Shown here: positions 34,701-41,699 of the stretch, piece by piece | How positions within the stretch are numbered: position 1 is the first letter of the stretch | Layout: each line of letters opens with the position of its first letter | Assembly: GCA_009746045.1 (NCBI GenBank) | Contig: RPFO01000406.1 | Coordinates: forward strand, 2,948,872 to 3,012,871 | From: Mesostigma viride | Taxonomy: Eukaryota > Streptophyta > Mesostigmatophyceae > Mesostigmatales > Mesostigmataceae | Direction of reading: 5' to 3' | Length of the DNA stretch: 64,000 nucleotides | Notes under the pieces: generated by a model | Seen by the model: only the letters and a program-made list of their open reading frames with translations | Databases searched by the model: none | What the model was told of the DNA's origin: nothing | Program-made: the position numbers and the translations under genes

Positions 34701-37700
34701 CGAGCGTGGTGCGTTCGGACCTGTGGGTGGGCGTCAGGAAGCTCGCCTTGACTCGCAACTTTCGTTGCAATGAGGAGGTTTACAGTCAGATGTTGTTGGA
34801 CGTGGGCACGGATCGGATGCGGCGCATCAAGGTTGAGAACAAGAAGACGGGCCGGTTGGAGGCAATGGTGCCGTTGAAGATGGTCGAGAAGGTGGCGGAC
34901 GTGGATGAGCTCATCGAGTTCACGTTCCCGGACGTCAACGATACTGGTGCGTGCATGCGCTCATCAATCGTGACGGGCACGAATGCCGCGCGGCACGCCA
35001 TCAACGCAGCGGTATTGGCAAGGCTGCCTGGGGAGACGCACACCGCGAGAAGCCACGACTCCACCAATGATCCCCACAACAAGGCGCGCATCCCGCAAGA
35101 GTTCCTGAACGACGCGTGGGAGAGCGGCGTGCCCCAGCATGAGCTCAAGTGGAAGAAGAACGCCATCGCCATTATTACACGGAATTTGTCGCACAAGGAT
35201 GGCCTCTTGAACGGCACGCGGGTCGTGATCAAAGGGGCGACGGACAAGTTTATGGTCGTGCATACCTTGGATGAGAAGGAGCACCTCATCCCACGCATCA
35301 ACTTCTTCATGAAGGGCTACCCGGTGCGACGGAGGATGTTCCCACTAGAGGTACGTGCAAGCTAAGTATTTTGTTTGCTTTGCCACTGCGTTTTTAATTT
35401 TTTGTGCCCAAAATCTGTTTTTAACTAAAATCATGCGTGTGCTCGTGTGATTCGTGTCTGTGGATCGTTGTGCAGCTCGCATACGGTGTTACCGTGCACA
35501 AGTGCCAGGGGCAGACTCTACAACGTGTTGGGTTGGACTTGCGCACGGACATGTTTAGCCACGGCATGTTGTACACGGCGCTGAGCCGCGTCGGTGGCAA
35601 GGATTTGATTCGCGGGTTGTTCGCGCACGAGTTGGATGGGGTTGGCTGTAGCCCGAACGTTGTGCACCGCACCATCTTGGAAGGGGCAAAGCTGTTCAAA
35701 CAAGGTGACATGCCGGACCCGTTGTTTGCAGAGTTGCAGGAGCTGTACGCCCAGAGGGAGGTGGATGCTGTGGTGGAGGGCGAGGAGGGTTACGGTGACG
35801 TGGTTGACGACTACAAGACGTATGGGGAAGACGGTGATGACGATGGAGTCTTGCCGCCGCAGGGCGGCTTGGCCACTGATCACTGTCACGATGGGTTGGA
35901 CGAGGCGGTGCGTGAAAGGGAGTGGTTCATGGACTACGAGGAACCGATGTGGGGAAGGTTCATGAGGGATAAATATCCAGAGGACTTTGTGAATGACGAC
36001 GACTTTGGGAATACGTGCAGCGGGTCTGACGAGGAGCTCGGGTCTGAGCCTGAGTGGCCATCGGGATCCGACGTGAGCGTGGCGGATGACGACGAGGTAC
36101 GATAGCAGCATTTGGATGTTGTTGCGTGCTGTGGTATTGTGTTTCAGATCTTGCATTATTGGGGCTCTAATTTTTGTCTTGCTGCGTGGTCGCGATTGCG
36201 TGGACATCACGGTGACGCAGGCATCTTCCGTGTGGGGCGGCGCATCGCCTGGTGGCAGCGAGGGCAATCGCGATTCCGTGGGTTCAAGCGTTTGGGACAA
36301 CCTTGACCTTGGGAGCGATAGGATGGTACGTGTCGAGTCTTGCGTGCGGTTGCGTGTTTCCTTCATGCTTTATGAACCTGATATTGCATGCATATCAGAC
36401 AACTTAGCCATCTCGCCGATGTGCCATTTTTGCGTGTCGCCCTCACATGGCTTTCCGCAGGTCGACGCGCGCAGCGATGTCGCGTCGTCTCAGGTCAGCT
36501 GGGGGTCGCAATTATCGATCGGCGCGCCGGTGCTCGACATGTCTCACCTAGTCGAGTTAAAGAAGAACCTACGCGATCTGGACGCGGAAATGCGGGCGAG
36601 AGGCCTGGCAGAGTCCGCGGCCAAAAGTGCGGCGGCAGCGGTTCCGGCGACACCGGTCGCCACGCAAGATGATTCGCGGACAAGGGGCGACCAACAAACG
36701 GCGACTGGCGCGCCACGGGACGTTGCAGCTGCATCGCGTCCGAACAGCTCGCGGCAAACAACCGGTGCACGGACCACGTCTGCCGCGCGGCCTGGCGATG
36801 ATGGCGCAGCGAGTTCGTGCGGGTGCAAGGACTGCGCCATTTTTGAGGACCTGGTGGGTGCGTGCGGCGATTTGCTGCTGCCTGTAGGCCGCCAAGTCAC
36901 GTTCACGTGGGCGCGCAATAGCTGCCACTACGACGCTGCCCTTGAGTTTTTGTACGTGCTATTGCTTGCAACGCAAACTGCCACGCGCTCCGGGCTGCGT
37001 TCTTTGCTGTCGCGTCCGGCGGGTGTTGCCCACGGTGCGGCATGCAAAATCGGGGTCGAGCTGTTCAACGCGATGGCCGCCGCCGCGCGCGAGGACGGCA
37101 TTGGGATGACGGCGGCGAGGGAGAAACTGCGCAAGCTCCTTGATCCAACGATGGCTCGTCAAGCGGGGTCCATGCAATGCGCCCTAGAGGACGTGGAGCA
37201 CATGATGGGGTACGTGTCTCGAGGCCATCCACGGCTTGGGGAGCGTTCGTGCCATGTCCCACCGTTCTTTGACTTTGGCGCCGTTACGCTGCCATTGATG
37301 CTTTATGACCGCGACGATCACACAACCTTGGCTGCGCATATGGCATCTGCGTACCAGGAGTTTAAGGTTGTAAGGTGCCCTGAGGTTGATTGCACTGCCA
37401 GGTCCAACTGCAAACAAAAGGTGTATCTTCCGGAAGTGCCCCCGTTCCTTGCATTCGGTGGCATTTGGCAGATGCATTTGGATCGGGGGCGCAACGCATC
37501 GCCAGGGTTGCCAGAATCTCTACAAATGGTCGTCTCGGTCGGCGACGCGCGTGAACAGGTTCGCGTGAATGCGTGGCTCAGCGGGGTGTTGCGTAGGTCC
37601 GGCGGGGCCCATTTTCAACTGCTACGTCGGGCCGGCGTGGATACCCCGTGGGCACTGGTGGACGGCAACAAGCGCAATGACTGCGTCTTGCCTTGTTCTG

Positions 37701-38866
37701 CAAAAGACATGCAGCACTTGGCGTGGGACACCATTGCGTGCTGTTACGTTGTATCCGCAGTTCCGAGGTCATCACATGACTCACGCCAGGCCGCGCAAGC
37801 GGTGGGTGACGACCACGTGCACGATACAGATGATTTTTGCGTTCCTAACCCACCCGCGTCATGGGTGTACACTCCAGCGCGGGCCGAGTCAACTCCAAGT
37901 ACGGCCCATTGCAACGACTTCTCAGGCTTAGTAGGACGCTTTCGCTCAGGGCCGTTGCCCATGCGACGTCTTCTCATGGCTGATTGGGTCGGAAATAGTT
38001 GCCATGTCGATGCCGCATGGCATCTTTTCTATGATAGCGTGGCCTTAACACTTCTAGTTGGCACGCTTGTGTTATTAGATGTACTGCAGTGCAATCGCCT
38101 GAATGACAGGCATAGAGCCTCGTGTGCCATCGGTGTGCGCATGGTTGAGTACATCCATGCGCATGCTTTTGGCAATGTTTCTGACATGAACGCTGCGAGG
38201 CGCCTCTTACGTACACCATTAGATGCCACGGCAGACCGCGCTAACCATGCGGTTGGAGACGCGCGCCATAACCTATACCATTTCATGCAGCGATTCAAGT
38301 ATGCGCGATTGCGCCAAGGCGATTTCATGTGCCGCCAACCTTTTGGTACTGACGGAGAATTAGTGCACCCAATATCCATAGCGTTGGAATTGGGTGAAAA
38401 CATAGATATCAAAGAACGCATGATCATAGCCTGTACACGCCGGCCCGACCACGCCCCTTGTCCATATAACTGTGGCTGCGTCGGTTGCACACCTTTGCGT
38501 TACTTTGATCACGTGCCCCGTGTGCTGGTGTTTGGGAATGTACATGGCAATACGGTCGCTTTGCCTGTTCGTAATTACGCCGGTGAAGGGCTACCGACCA
38601 CCTTCCGGATGTCCATCTGGGTGGGTCGCGCTTGCCGGCCGGTCGCAATCGTAGCACACTTGTACGGGGTTCTTGAGTATCGTCCCAACCACTTTGTGTA
38701 TCTCCGTAGGTTTAATGGTGATGATGATTGGGAGGAGGTTGACCCCTACAAGGCGCACGCCCACCCCAACCATCCCAAACAATATCCATATGGTGGGAGA
38801 ATGGACCTCGTGAGCTTGGCAAAGAGCACAGTGGCATGCTTGTACCGCGTGACCATTGATGAGTGA
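19720..38866 (+). CDS. Helitron RepHel transposase with C-terminal tandem USP-like peptidases (8 exons)
   Basis: My exon model is 19720-19817, 19960-21361, 21517-21804, 33344-33409, 33554-35350, 35476-36096, 36221-36325 and 36461-38866. It totals 6,783 nt, or 2,260 aa plus stop. All junctions are GT-AG; the first is split within a codon and all others fall between codons, which strongly supports one gene. Domains: Rep nuclease (about residues 200-590), Pif1-type helicase (about 840-1290), an acidic linker, then two USP-like cysteine peptidase domains (about 1590-1900 and 1950-2260). The protein would nick, transfer and unwind DNA in rolling-circle transposition. The start codon is uncertain: ATG 19720 is the first plausible one, but coding may begin in an upstream leader exon. 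Intron 3 (21805-33343) is 11.5 kb because of satellite growth and a nested retrotransposon. Confidence 0.85.
19960..21804 (+). CDS. Helitron Rep (HUH-Y2 nuclease) exons
   Basis: These two exons encode the Helitron_like_N/Rep region. Visible motifs are FVTMTCNPRW (about 20544, Rep motif 1), GLPHAHIIYRL (about 20755) with the metal-binding H-x-H pair, and VEYLNKYMNK (about 21250) with the two catalytic tyrosines spaced as in other Helitrons. The intron at 21362-21516 falls right after DYLAARR. The next exon opens VSASRAEW, which matches the usual 'ARYVSACEA' continuation, so the splice is well supported. The second exon ends at 21804 before a GTAAGA donor. All catalytic residues appear present, so this part looks functional. 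Confidence 0.9.
21857..22010. repeat. Short 30-bp-type minisatellite inside Helitron intron 3
   Basis: CATGCATGGCAGCC and CCCACGCACGCATGGCAGCC units of the same family as the large arrays at 0.4-15 kb sit 50 bp inside the intron. They show that the Helitron and the tandem array share this satellite. Confidence 0.75.
22011..24367. repeat. 39-bp minisatellite with higher-order structure, left part
   Basis: About 60 tandem copies of a 39-40 bp unit that starts GCTATGCTGAATTTTTTT and continues CACCACCCTTGCGGTGCGGA. Variants include AAATTTTC for the T-run and CTTGGGG for CTTGCGG. Variants recur in fixed order: the block at 22397-22976 reappears at 23756-24335, an offset of 1,359 bp, including the rare marker GGTCAGGGCCGCAT at 22676 and 24035. 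A shorter version begins at 23284. The array lies entirely within intron 3 of the Helitron gene. ORFs on both strands are by-products of the 13-codon period. Confidence 0.9.
24368..24984 (-). repeat. 3' LTR of the copia-type element
   Basis: 617 bp. On the plus strand it begins AGTTGTGAGG and ends ACGTTAACT. It pairs with 31581-32198. A purine-rich tract on the minus strand (24985-25003, AAAGAAAAGAAGGGATTGG) immediately precedes it in element orientation and fits a polypurine tract for plus-strand priming. Confidence 0.93.
24985..25933 (-). other. 3' untranslated region of the copia-type element
   Basis: About 950 bp between the pol stop and the polypurine tract. I see no ORF of note and no repeat structure. 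Confidence 0.6.
25934..29560 (-). CDS. Copia-type Pol polyprotein (INT, PR-like, RT, RNase H)
   Basis: Open frame of 1,161 codons from ATG 29419; the same frame stays open back to the gag TGA at 29561-29563. Order from ATG: integrase (about residues 105-340: H-x4-H and C-rich finger, LQCDI about 160, VDMQF, AIERAIQEV about 247); protease-like domain (about 480-590: LEVDTNSQVSIIG and a later LLGQNFL); RT (about 690-950: VVIDFKRAFLEGD, GLRSSPIIW, catalytic box LHGDDL about 858); RNase H (about 1000-1130: ELYVDSSMDS, SSDVAECRAI, KTDSMGMVQF). The RT and RNase H are of Ty1/copia type. Oddities are protease after integrase, HGDD instead of YVDD, and DTN instead of DTG/DSG at the protease active site. 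The ORF is uninterrupted and probably intact. Confidence 0.88.
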   Translation of the reverse strand: MSEATPTHLNSPKGEARCSNADFISGQQEGDLQVQCGPRSPGEVQVPMKTSLTADAAVSMSDPMHPRAGHEGGPLILRETNVQPQRGVKASGGMHVVPAGGPGVGHEQGDSGSESEQDGSQHGDAGQPDSTVLTVPGTASSVYQELGARIHNMFGHATSLSNNFAFRMGRAPLLKACQQAASRCKCQLSSNKPRKSHAKALPQSIGDLQCDIQHIRGMQLLVCVDRYTKYKVLEHLPSMKNRYLLAALQNVRAKFPTTRIQVDMQFQHLKGDPTLPELLVTPREAHGQQGAIERAIQEVKKLIISEDWVPLSAPALVRSAWLRNVEQQLNSRVNFYYDGVAVSPMGLYHGLCPPHVLEGWKHAAHVTFAKLREKDRGWKMLEPQVGQKVLAWKEPSLYGKRGSWSPGVVTQVDEASHACLVSMEDEPKHVHRLSWSYVKPNLMNEGSQAQGSQDLQDFQVPGDITDATTTSVAGESVSPGQVAEVLVEQAARSTAGESTVKPKALTKPRGTSLAGLIGALQRAKKQPKVAKLRWHGNLGLDTALEVDTNSQVSIIGTRAAAGYSMSEPSYQFVSDFSGGVHVKVLGEVFIPILGQDTAFCVLEGYQGPALLGQNFLCQDGVVITSSLLTKEGAGQVPLINFRTTHLSRAVTRTVKRVQVCQGQEPLVDDLILPAASHPSSLGIGPHSLAGHSPINYQGLVKLMSSPIMCPQVTLGLIKSGEDWISKKCVEPVNDLPPARRLLKLKFVIKMKEVDGVKVPHVRPVLNEFKGTGECTAEELYTPGMLHDTWRLLLCVFLGLLNKGLDYGSVVIDFKRAFLEGDADVAQEKWEGKTPFYVRVPAVWKRDIHTEFLKILKGLEGLRSSPIIWRETLNRFLKEHCNLKVSPVDPCLFLGQWEGLPVYASLHGDDLHLIAPTSWLKELISIIKSKFPLGREQWQVENEPLLFVGMEATLVKKGGEWRMLLVGGNDYQETLISKLPPTITQALCPMVRGMVAWVAGISRPDLMVIARLPDDMLVELGSAKVADQVRASSGILLSAVDLSQPICMELYVDSSMDSRQVSKVRGRAAGLFVLRQEGLGSLVSWFSRLHKRVAVSSDVAECRAICEGIHTSLYLKELLHQMTSNTPWPLQVTTLLKTDSMGMVQFVHRQMARSRDLDYLLLKELSSLANIEHIPGVDNPADALTKLVQKAAVQYKVLQSLMDPSQQAV
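29561..30675 (-). CDS. Copia-type Gag, in two overlapping frames
   Basis: The first frame runs from ATG 30675 to a stop at 30193 (160 codons). The second is open from just upstream of 30247 to TGA at 29561. The two overlap by about 30 codons, and the switch is equivalent to -1. The second part contains a CCHC zinc knuckle, CYLCKGWGHIKKEC (C-x2-C-x4-H-x4-C), followed by an Asn/Lys-rich tail, as expected for nucleocapsid. The final TGA (context CAG TGA CTG) is in frame with pol. Gag would package element RNA. Whether the frame switch is programmed, a mutation or a sequencing error cannot be decided here; I see no classic slippery heptamer. Confidence 0.75.
30846..31556 (-). CDS. ORF0 of the copia-type element, unknown function
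   Basis: 236 codons, ATG at 31556, only 24 nt inside the LTR. I do not recognise a family. The N-terminal 25 residues are acidic and followed by Pro/Ser. The middle has heptad-like Leu/Ile spacing (LLDQIRNIL, ELDNVLSSL) that could form coiled coils. The C-terminal third is Leu-rich and Arg-rich. It precedes gag with a 170-nt gap and could be an unusual N-terminal gag segment or an accessory protein. Confidence 0.5.
   Translation of the reverse strand: MPNSEEFRIPDDEEIAAPPAGSSSRPTVPSWQQLLDEVTVSLDELHRQQRAAHALLGDNPEDPDLPALVPAIRNLLDQIRNILSTFTVQVRGGLRSVTEVTTAIEELDNVLSSLTGYQRNLQNWASLRTGGAPAVSTNLFQDLALLSLLTRGVRSRERQVLINLVAFLASVREWIPAGWELLTIFTHPLRLVARRRVATYAAGSTPVLIHTGAGPELDMEDREFVYTYCDFRGLDY
31581..32198 (-). 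repeat. 5' LTR of the copia-type element
   Basis: 618 bp, identical by eye to the other LTR apart from one extra A (ATCAAAAGTG versus ATCAAAGTG). In element orientation it is followed by CGTATTACACGCTCTG, which does not resemble the usual initiator-Met tRNA primer site. Confidence 0.93.
32199..33265. repeat. 39-bp minisatellite, right part
   Basis: About 27 further copies of the GCTATGCTGAATTTTTTT unit, continuing the array in phase from the retrotransposon target site. It degenerates near 33240 and ends about 80 bp before the exon at 33344. Confidence 0.9.
33554..36096 (+). CDS. Helitron Pif1-type helicase exons
   Basis: A 22-codon exon (33344-33409) leads into VIFCVVDTQRAD, the standard lead-in to the helicase. 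Motifs: Walker A GPAGTGKT (about 34298), Walker B IIYDEISM (about 34528), GDFRQVAPP (about 34648), LTRNFRCN (about 34750). After the intron at 35351-35475 come LAYGVTVHKCQGQTLQ and LYTALSRVGGKDL. The intron splits MFPLE from LAYGV exactly where other Helitrons read through. It is a 5'-3' SF1B DNA helicase that would unwind the donor strand during rolling-circle transposition. The tail after the helicase (about 35760-36096) is strongly acidic. All motifs look intact. Confidence 0.93.
36461..38866 (+). CDS. Tandem USP-like cysteine peptidase domains fused to the Helitron protein
   Basis: This last exon (802 codons including stop) contains two related domains. Domain 1: Cys box WARNSCHYDAAL (about 36900), a Cys-rich patch CPEVDCTARSNC (about 37378), LPEVPPFLAF, His box GGAHFQLLRR with WALVDG (about 37605-37665), and a closing CCYVVSAV. 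Domain 2: WVGNSCHVDAAW (about 37984), CPYNCGCVGC (about 38458), RPNHFVYLRRF with WEEVD (about 38685-38740), and a closing ACLYRV. The order Cys box, zinc-like patch, L-P-x-F strand, H-F/Y strand, W-x-x-V-D matches the ubiquitin-specific protease fold (family C19). Catalytic Cys and His candidates are present in both. Upstream is a low-complexity Ala/Thr/Arg linker and CGCKDC. Role unknown: deubiquitination or polyprotein processing are possible. Confidence 0.7.
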   Translation, partial: VDARSDVASSQVSWGSQLSIGAPVLDMSHLVELKKNLRDLDAEMRARGLAESAAKSAAAAVPATPVATQDDSRTRGDQQTATGAPRDVAAASRPNSSRQTTGARTTSAARPGDDGAASSCGCKDCAIFEDLVGACGDLLLPVGRQVTFTWARNSCHYDAALEFLYVLLLATQTATRSGLRSLLSRPAGVAHGAACKIGVELFNAMAAAAREDGIGMTAAREKLRKLLDPTMARQAGSMQCALEDVEHMMGYVSRGHPRLGERSCHVPPFFDFGAVTLPLMLYDRDDHTTLAAHMASAYQEFKVVRCPEVDCTARSNCKQKVYLPEVPPFLAFGGIWQMHLDRGRNASPGLPESLQMVVSVGDAREQVRVNAWLSGVLRRSGGAHFQLLRRAGVDTPWALVDGNKRNDCVLPCSAKDMQHLAWDTIACCYVVSAVPRSSHDSRQAAQAVGDDHVHDTDDFCVPNPPASWVYTPARAESTPSTAHCNDFSGLVGRFRSGPLPMRRLLMADWVGNSCHVDAAWHLFYDSVALTLLVGTLVLLDVLQCNRLNDRHRASCAIGVRMVEYIHAHAFGNVSDMNAARRLLRTPLDATADRANHAVGDARHNLYHFMQRFKYARLRQGDFMCRQPFGTDGELVHPISIALELGENIDIKERMIIACTRRPDHAPCPYNCGCVGCTPLRYFDHVPRVLVFGNVHGNTVALPVRNYAGEGLPTTFRMSIWVGRACRPVAIVAHLYGVLEYRPNHFVYLRRFNGDDDWEEVDPYKAHAHPNHPKQYPYGGRMDLVSLAKSTVACLYRVTIDE

Positions 38867-39454
38867 TACTTGTATATATTTATATTTATATTTATACTGT
38901 ATATATATTCATTGATTTTTTATGTATATAATATTCATTGATTTTGATGTATATATATTTAATTGTATTTATAATGTATATATTTTTTATTTTTTATATG
39001 TGTGATTGTATATTAATTAATTATAATGCCTCATTGTGTACTATTTCTAATGCTTGTATATATGATTGTATATTTTTCAAGGAGACAACATATGATTTAA
39101 TAAGGACATCCTCCCATTAATTAATTAATTAATTTAACTCGTGTTTCAATTGGGGTGGCATAGAGCATAACAATACATCATTAATGTAACAATGGTCTGC
39201 TAAATGCCAATGTACGCATTCAATCATTTATTCATTAACCCATTAATAGACACGTGACAGCGACTGCAAAGCAAAAGCAAAAAAAGTCTATGCGAGCTAC
39301 ATAGCAAGGAGAGGTGAGACACCCATTCCTCTCATATGGCCAACAAGGCAGGCTACAGGTGCAGCCAAAAACAACTCACAAGGCAATGGAGCATCCATTA
39401 TGGATGCAAAAGACCTAACTGTAGTGCACGCGTCGGGGTGCCTGCGATGCTAAA
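38867..39454. other. AT-rich convergent 3' spacer
   Basis: Spacer between the stop of the Helitron gene and the stop of the RPA-like gene. It is extremely AT-rich, with TATATATT and TTAATTAATTAATTAA runs at about 38870-39135. It presumably holds both polyadenylation regions. No ORF, hairpin-CTRR end or RNA gene is evident. Confidence 0.6.
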
Positions 39455-40943
39455 TCAAACAGAGGACCAATCAAAATCATCCCACTTGATGTCCTGGGCC
39501 TGCTTGTCGAGATCAGGGAAGAAGTAGTCCTTCGCGACCAGGAGGTACTGGGGCCCTTCCTTGGACCCGGGGGCGGCGGACGCGAACTGCGCCGGGCGGA
39601 CACGCAGGTGGAGGTTCGTCCATCGGTTGGACGAAAAGAAGTTTTCCCACAGCTGGGCGCGCTCCTTCGGGTCCATGTCAAGCCACTCGGTTGGCGTGAC
39701 GGGCGGGTCGCGAAGCATGGACGACACTCCGTCCGTGAACAGGGACACCTTGATGAAGTGGTTGGGATCTCGAATGTAGCATCCCCCGTGGAAAAACGGG
39801 CTGCCCTTCTGGTGTACCCCGGGGTGGTCAGTGCACACCCCGTCGACGAGGGCCTTGCGACACGTGCGGTTTGACGACCGCGCCTTTTGCACACAGCCAT
39901 AGTAAATGCACCGCTTTGGGTCATTATAGTGCTCGGCGGGGGTGAGCTGAGCCTCGCACGTCGCAGAAAAGGAGCCCGCTTTGAGGTCGCTCCACGCCTT
40001 GGCGCTGATGTCCACCAACGACATGACCGGAGATTCGTCGACGATGGCGATTCCTTTGTACTTGTCATCTTTGAGGGCATCGGCCTTCAAAGTTGCTGCG
40101 TCGCCGCCCACCACGTCGCTGGTGGTGACGTAAGCGGTGTTTCCCGCAGCCAGGGTCACATTCCCCTGGTAATACCCGAGCTTGGCGCCTTTGATGGCGA
40201 TGACCAGCGTGGCGCCTGCGTGCGCGTTGTCGACCACCGCCTGTTGGGCGTCGTCGAACAGAATGACCGAAATGGTGGCGGCCGTCGCAGCCGTGGAAGA
40301 GTCCGCAAGGATGATGCGTGTCCGCGACGTCTTGGCCGATGCCTTCGGTCGGTAAATGGCGTTCACCAGACCAAAGACATCCACGGAGGCCTTAACGTGG
40401 CCATTGGCGACCGGGATCTTCTTTTCCAGCGCTTTGAACGGCGTGAAGTCGAACGGCATCGTGAAGTTGCCTCCATCGATGGGCGTGTCAACCAGACGCA
40501 TGTTGTTGCCATTCCGCAAGTGGAGTGTAAACCTGCGCCCAAGAACAACAATGCACACAATAACGAGAATAAGTTAGTCAAGAAGGCAAAGAAATAGATA
40601 TATGTTGGTCGTCTCCTTGAGATAGTGATGCACAAGCTGTATATGAAGAACAAGGAATGCGATTTGGGATTGCTACCTACCCAGAAGCACTCCAAGTACA
40701 TGGTGTCCGCGTGTTGGTCACAAACTGAGCATGCTGGCCCACGGGGAAGGTCTCCTTGCCAACGTCCAGCCCGTTCTGGCGACGAAAGTCATCCACGTTG
40801 GCAATGACGGTGTGGGCCTTCCCGTTTTTGTCCACAACGATGATGTGGTATGCGTGCAAGTTGCGGCCTGAGGGGGGAGTATACATGCCGACGTGCATGA
40901 TCTTGCCAGCGAGGCGGTAGATCTGCGATGCCGGTGTCGCCAT
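39455..40943 (-). CDS. RPA1-like single-strand DNA-binding protein (Helitron-associated)
   Basis: Two exons: 40943-40681 and 40532-39455 (GT-AG intron, split glycine codon, frame preserved), 446 aa. Exon 1 resembles the first OB fold of the RPA large subunit (IYRLAGKIMHVGMYTPPSG, HIIVVDKNGKAHTVIANVDD). Exon 2 has a second OB-like region (VANGHVKASVDVFGLVNAI, ISVILFDD near residues 185-200). A Cys-containing third region follows (CIYYGC ... RTCRK ... DGVC), matching the zinc-bearing DBD-C of RPA70. A splice acceptor (TTTCACAG) just upstream of ATG 40943 implies a 5' untranslated exon ending near 41061. Many plant Helitrons carry RPA1-like genes, and this one converges on the RepHel gene, so it is probably part of the element, protecting single-stranded intermediates. 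Confidence 0.75.
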
Positions 40944-41450
40944 GGGACCTGTGAAACAAGAATATTGATGCAACCAAAACAAACACAACAAAAGGCAAAC
41001 AAGTTAGTTAAGCACACATCAAAATGCAAAATGTAAAAGCGGATGATGTAGGAAATACACCTGTCCACCGGCCTACAAATGGAATATGAATAAGGCATGC
41101 GACTTGGAAGTAATACCTTGGGGTACTTGGAATCGGGGTGGAGGTGGTGATTGTTGGTGGGGTACTTGGAATCGGTTGTTGTTGGTGGGGTGCTTGGAAT
41201 GCGGGTACTTGGAATGAAAAGTTGGGCTGCTTTTATAGTTTGTTGAAGAATCTAAGATTCGAGGGTCAGTTTCACACGCAAACACACGAGCTCCAAGTGG
41301 CAATCGCACACTTGTCCGTGTTTGGGAATGTAGACCCAAAATGTTTAGCAAGTGCCACTTGGCGAAGACAATCGAATATATATTAGCAACATTCATGGTT
41401 TGCCATCTGGCGCGCAGTCTGGGAAGATCCCTACAAATCATACGTCATGC
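40944..41450 (-). promoter_or_regulatory. 5' region of the RPA-like gene
   Basis: Contains the probable 5' untranslated exon and intron of the RPA-like gene. At 41115-41215 there are four irregular copies of GGTACTTGGAATCGG separated by GT-rich sequence. No other coding signal is seen. Confidence 0.4.
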
Positions 41451-41608
41451 TGAAGTTATTTCCCTGCACGTGGTTTATGGGCAGCCGCCACGTGCATTTC
41501 AGAGCACGGAATCTGTCAACAAACCGTCCGGCACAATGAATATGCATGGAATCGTGTCGTAATCACAGGCTGTGGCCGGCCGGACAGGTTCGGGTGAAGT
41601 TATTCCCC

Positions 41609-41682
41609 TGCACGTGGCGGCTGCCCATGGACCAACCTACGACGATCGTCGTAGGTTGGTATATGGGCAGCCGCCACGTGCA
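41609..41682. repeat. 74-nt cruciform-forming inverted repeat
   Basis: A perfect 28-bp palindrome (41632-41659, centre GATC) is flanked by 20-bp perfect arms (TGCACGTGGCGGCTGCCCAT and its inverse, 41609-41628 and 41663-41682). Only 3 unpaired bases lie on each side. The right arm continues into sequence duplicated from about 186 bp upstream (GGGCAGCCGCCACGTGCATT at 41479 and 41665). Confidence 0.9.
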
Positions 41683-41699
41683 TTTCAGTGCACGGAATC

